Shown: positions 63,112-64,000 of the stretch, piece after piece
Layout of the letters: the number at the start of each line of letters is the position of its first letter
How positions within the stretch are numbered: position 1 is the first letter of the stretch
Source: Deltaproteobacteria bacterium
GTDB taxonomy: Bacteria > Myxococcota_A > UBA9042 > DTJE01
Direction: 5' to 3'
NCBI GenBank assembly: GCA_029555025.1
Contig: JAKPTZ010000051.1
Span: 62,001-126,000 of the forward strand
DNA length: 64,000 nucleotides
The notes under the pieces: generated by a model
Told to the model about the DNA's origin: nothing
The model's input: only the letters and a program-made list of their open reading frames with translations
Databases searched by the model: none
Position numbers and translations under genes: made by a program

Positions 63112-64000
63112 ATGACCAGTGAATCCAGGCCCGAGCAAGCGAAAAACCCAAGGTCCTGGGTTTTCTCCACGTATTTCGCCGAGGGGCTGCCGTACATGCT
63201 GGTGCGGTACCTTTCTTCGGTTTATCTGACAGATATCGGCGTCCGGGAAGCCTATCTTGGATTCGTCAATTTCCTGGGCATCCCCTGGAATTTCAAGTTC
63301 CTGTGGGCACCGGCGGTCGATCTGTTCGCGACGCGACGAAAATGGTTGCTGGTCGTGGAACTTGCCCTGGTCGCCGGATTCGCCATTGTCGGGCTGCTGG
63401 CCGCGGCCGGTCCGGATGTCACGGCAGGAACGGCAGCACCCGCGGCCGATGGAATGCAGTCGCTTGCCGTCAGGTCAACCATCGTGCTCCTGGTGATGCT
63501 GGCATTCCTTTCGGCAACCCACGATATCGCGATTGACGGCTTCTACATGGAGGCAATCGACGACCCGACCAGGCAGGCGGCATATACGGGCCTGCGGGTG
63601 CTGGCGTATCGGCTTGCCGTGATCTTCACCAAGAGCGTGCTGGTCGCCATGGCCGGATGGGTCTCATGGACAGCCGGCTGGATCGGGGGTGCCGCAGCGC
63701 TTGGACTGCTGCTTCTGTACCACTGGCGGATGCTGCCGAACCCGACCGGGGCCGACAGGACGGCCCGCGATGGCGCTGCCATTGCCCGGGACTGGGGACG
63801 GGCCTTCACGACCTACCTTTCCCAGCCACGAGCCTGGCTTGTCCTTCTGTTCGTGGTGACCTACAAGCTGGGCGACGAGGTCCTGTTTTCCATGAACACC
63901 CCGTTCCTGATGCGCGAACTGGGGGTGACAAAGCCACAGTTGTCATGGGTTTCCGGGGTCTTCGGCACGGTGGCTTCGATCGCAGGGTCGCTGGTATCCG
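63112..64000 (+). CDS. AmpG-like MFS transporter (partial, runs off the window)
   Basis: At least 296 residues, open to the last base. Starts MTSESRPEQAKNPRSWVF, then FAEGLPYMLVRYLSSVYLTD and a first helix pair. LSATHDIAIDGFYMEAIDD is the AmpG/PAT-type signature of the second half of the N-terminal domain. Helices follow (WVSWTAGWIGGAAALGLLLL, LVLLFVVTYKLGDEVLFSM). AmpG imports muropeptides for recycling; the related PAT group carries acetyl-CoA. The actual substrate is not predicted. Promoter not found; the upstream gene is divergent. Confidence 0.8.
   Translation, partial: MTSESRPEQAKNPRSWVFSTYFAEGLPYMLVRYLSSVYLTDIGVREAYLGFVNFLGIPWNFKFLWAPAVDLFATRRKWLLVVELALVAGFAIVGLLAAAGPDVTAGTAAPAADGMQSLAVRSTIVLLVMLAFLSATHDIAIDGFYMEAIDDPTRQAAYTGLRVLAYRLAVIFTKSVLVAMAGWVSWTAGWIGGAAALGLLLLYHWRMLPNPTGADRTARDGAAIARDWGRAFTTYLSQPRAWLVLLFVVTYKLGDEVLFSMNTPFLMRELGVTKPQLSWVSGVFGTVASIAGSLVS

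Overview
The window looks like chromosomal DNA of a Gram-negative, GC-rich bacterium (about 60% G+C by eye, not counted) of the old deltaproteobacterial/Myxococcota type. The signs are many short-named surface lipoproteins with clear lipoboxes, a beta-propeller protein ending in a MYXO-CTERM-like Cys/TM/Arg tail, a PilY1-type pilus protein, FHA and PEGA proteins, a Bam/YfgM-like pair and OmpA. No phage, IS element or CRISPR array was seen. The exact lineage cannot be fixed from this sequence alone.

Layout, left half. 1-3671: end of a pilus cluster (a partial gene, then a PilY1 homologue). 3783-3853: tRNA-Gln(TTG), followed by a YfgM-like membrane protein and a BamB-like propeller. 5911-6017: a 21-bp tandem array ending in a REP-like hairpin. 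6111-8688: a Cys-rich lipoprotein and an anchored protein. 8654-13695 (minus): a small exported protein, an EndoQ-UvrD fusion and a MYXO-CTERM propeller. 13991-17930 (minus): an overlapping operon of amidohydrolase, glycosyltransferase, UbiB-like kinase and OmpA lipoprotein. 18136-21741 (plus): fmdB-like gene, then a solitary rplC with a strong promoter running into dapF-folE-nrnA. 21748-25970 (minus): glgA and valS. 26154-27715: a hipBA pair behind palindromic operators. 27785-29956: a protein with two radical-SAM cysteine motifs. 30056-33541: maf, a YggS-type PLP protein and a GT-C-like membrane protein.

Right half. 33637-38690: an unknown P-loop protein, a double-FHA membrane protein, an FHA protein fused to a CpaF-like ATPase domain with all catalytic motifs lost, and a TPR lipoprotein. 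38757-45393 (minus): the nusA-ylxR-infB-DUF503-rbfA-truB-walJ-like translation operon, with rimP missing from its usual place. 45669-47003: der. 47109-52458 (minus): a DUF2723 membrane protein, a repeat lipoprotein and a PEGA protein. 52519: an unknown lipoprotein. 53337-54438: prfB, which needs the classic +1 frameshift. 54779: an ASH/PKD-type lipoprotein. 56780-61965: a tightly overlapping metal operon (ribbon-helix-helix regulator with a Cys/His tail, ZnuA-, ZnuC- and ZnuB-like transporter, DUF318 permease, DUF1980 partner) behind a perfect 19-bp palindrome. 62171-64000: a CPBP-like membrane protein and the start of an AmpG-like MFS transporter that runs off the window.

Genes are very compact. 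At least eleven start/stop overlaps of 4 or 8 nt (ATGA/GTGA or ATGnnTGA) point to translational coupling. The most novel candidates are the self-regulated metal operon with the Cys/His RHH protein, the double radical-SAM enzyme, the FHA/pseudo-CpaF module and the EndoQ-UvrD fusion.
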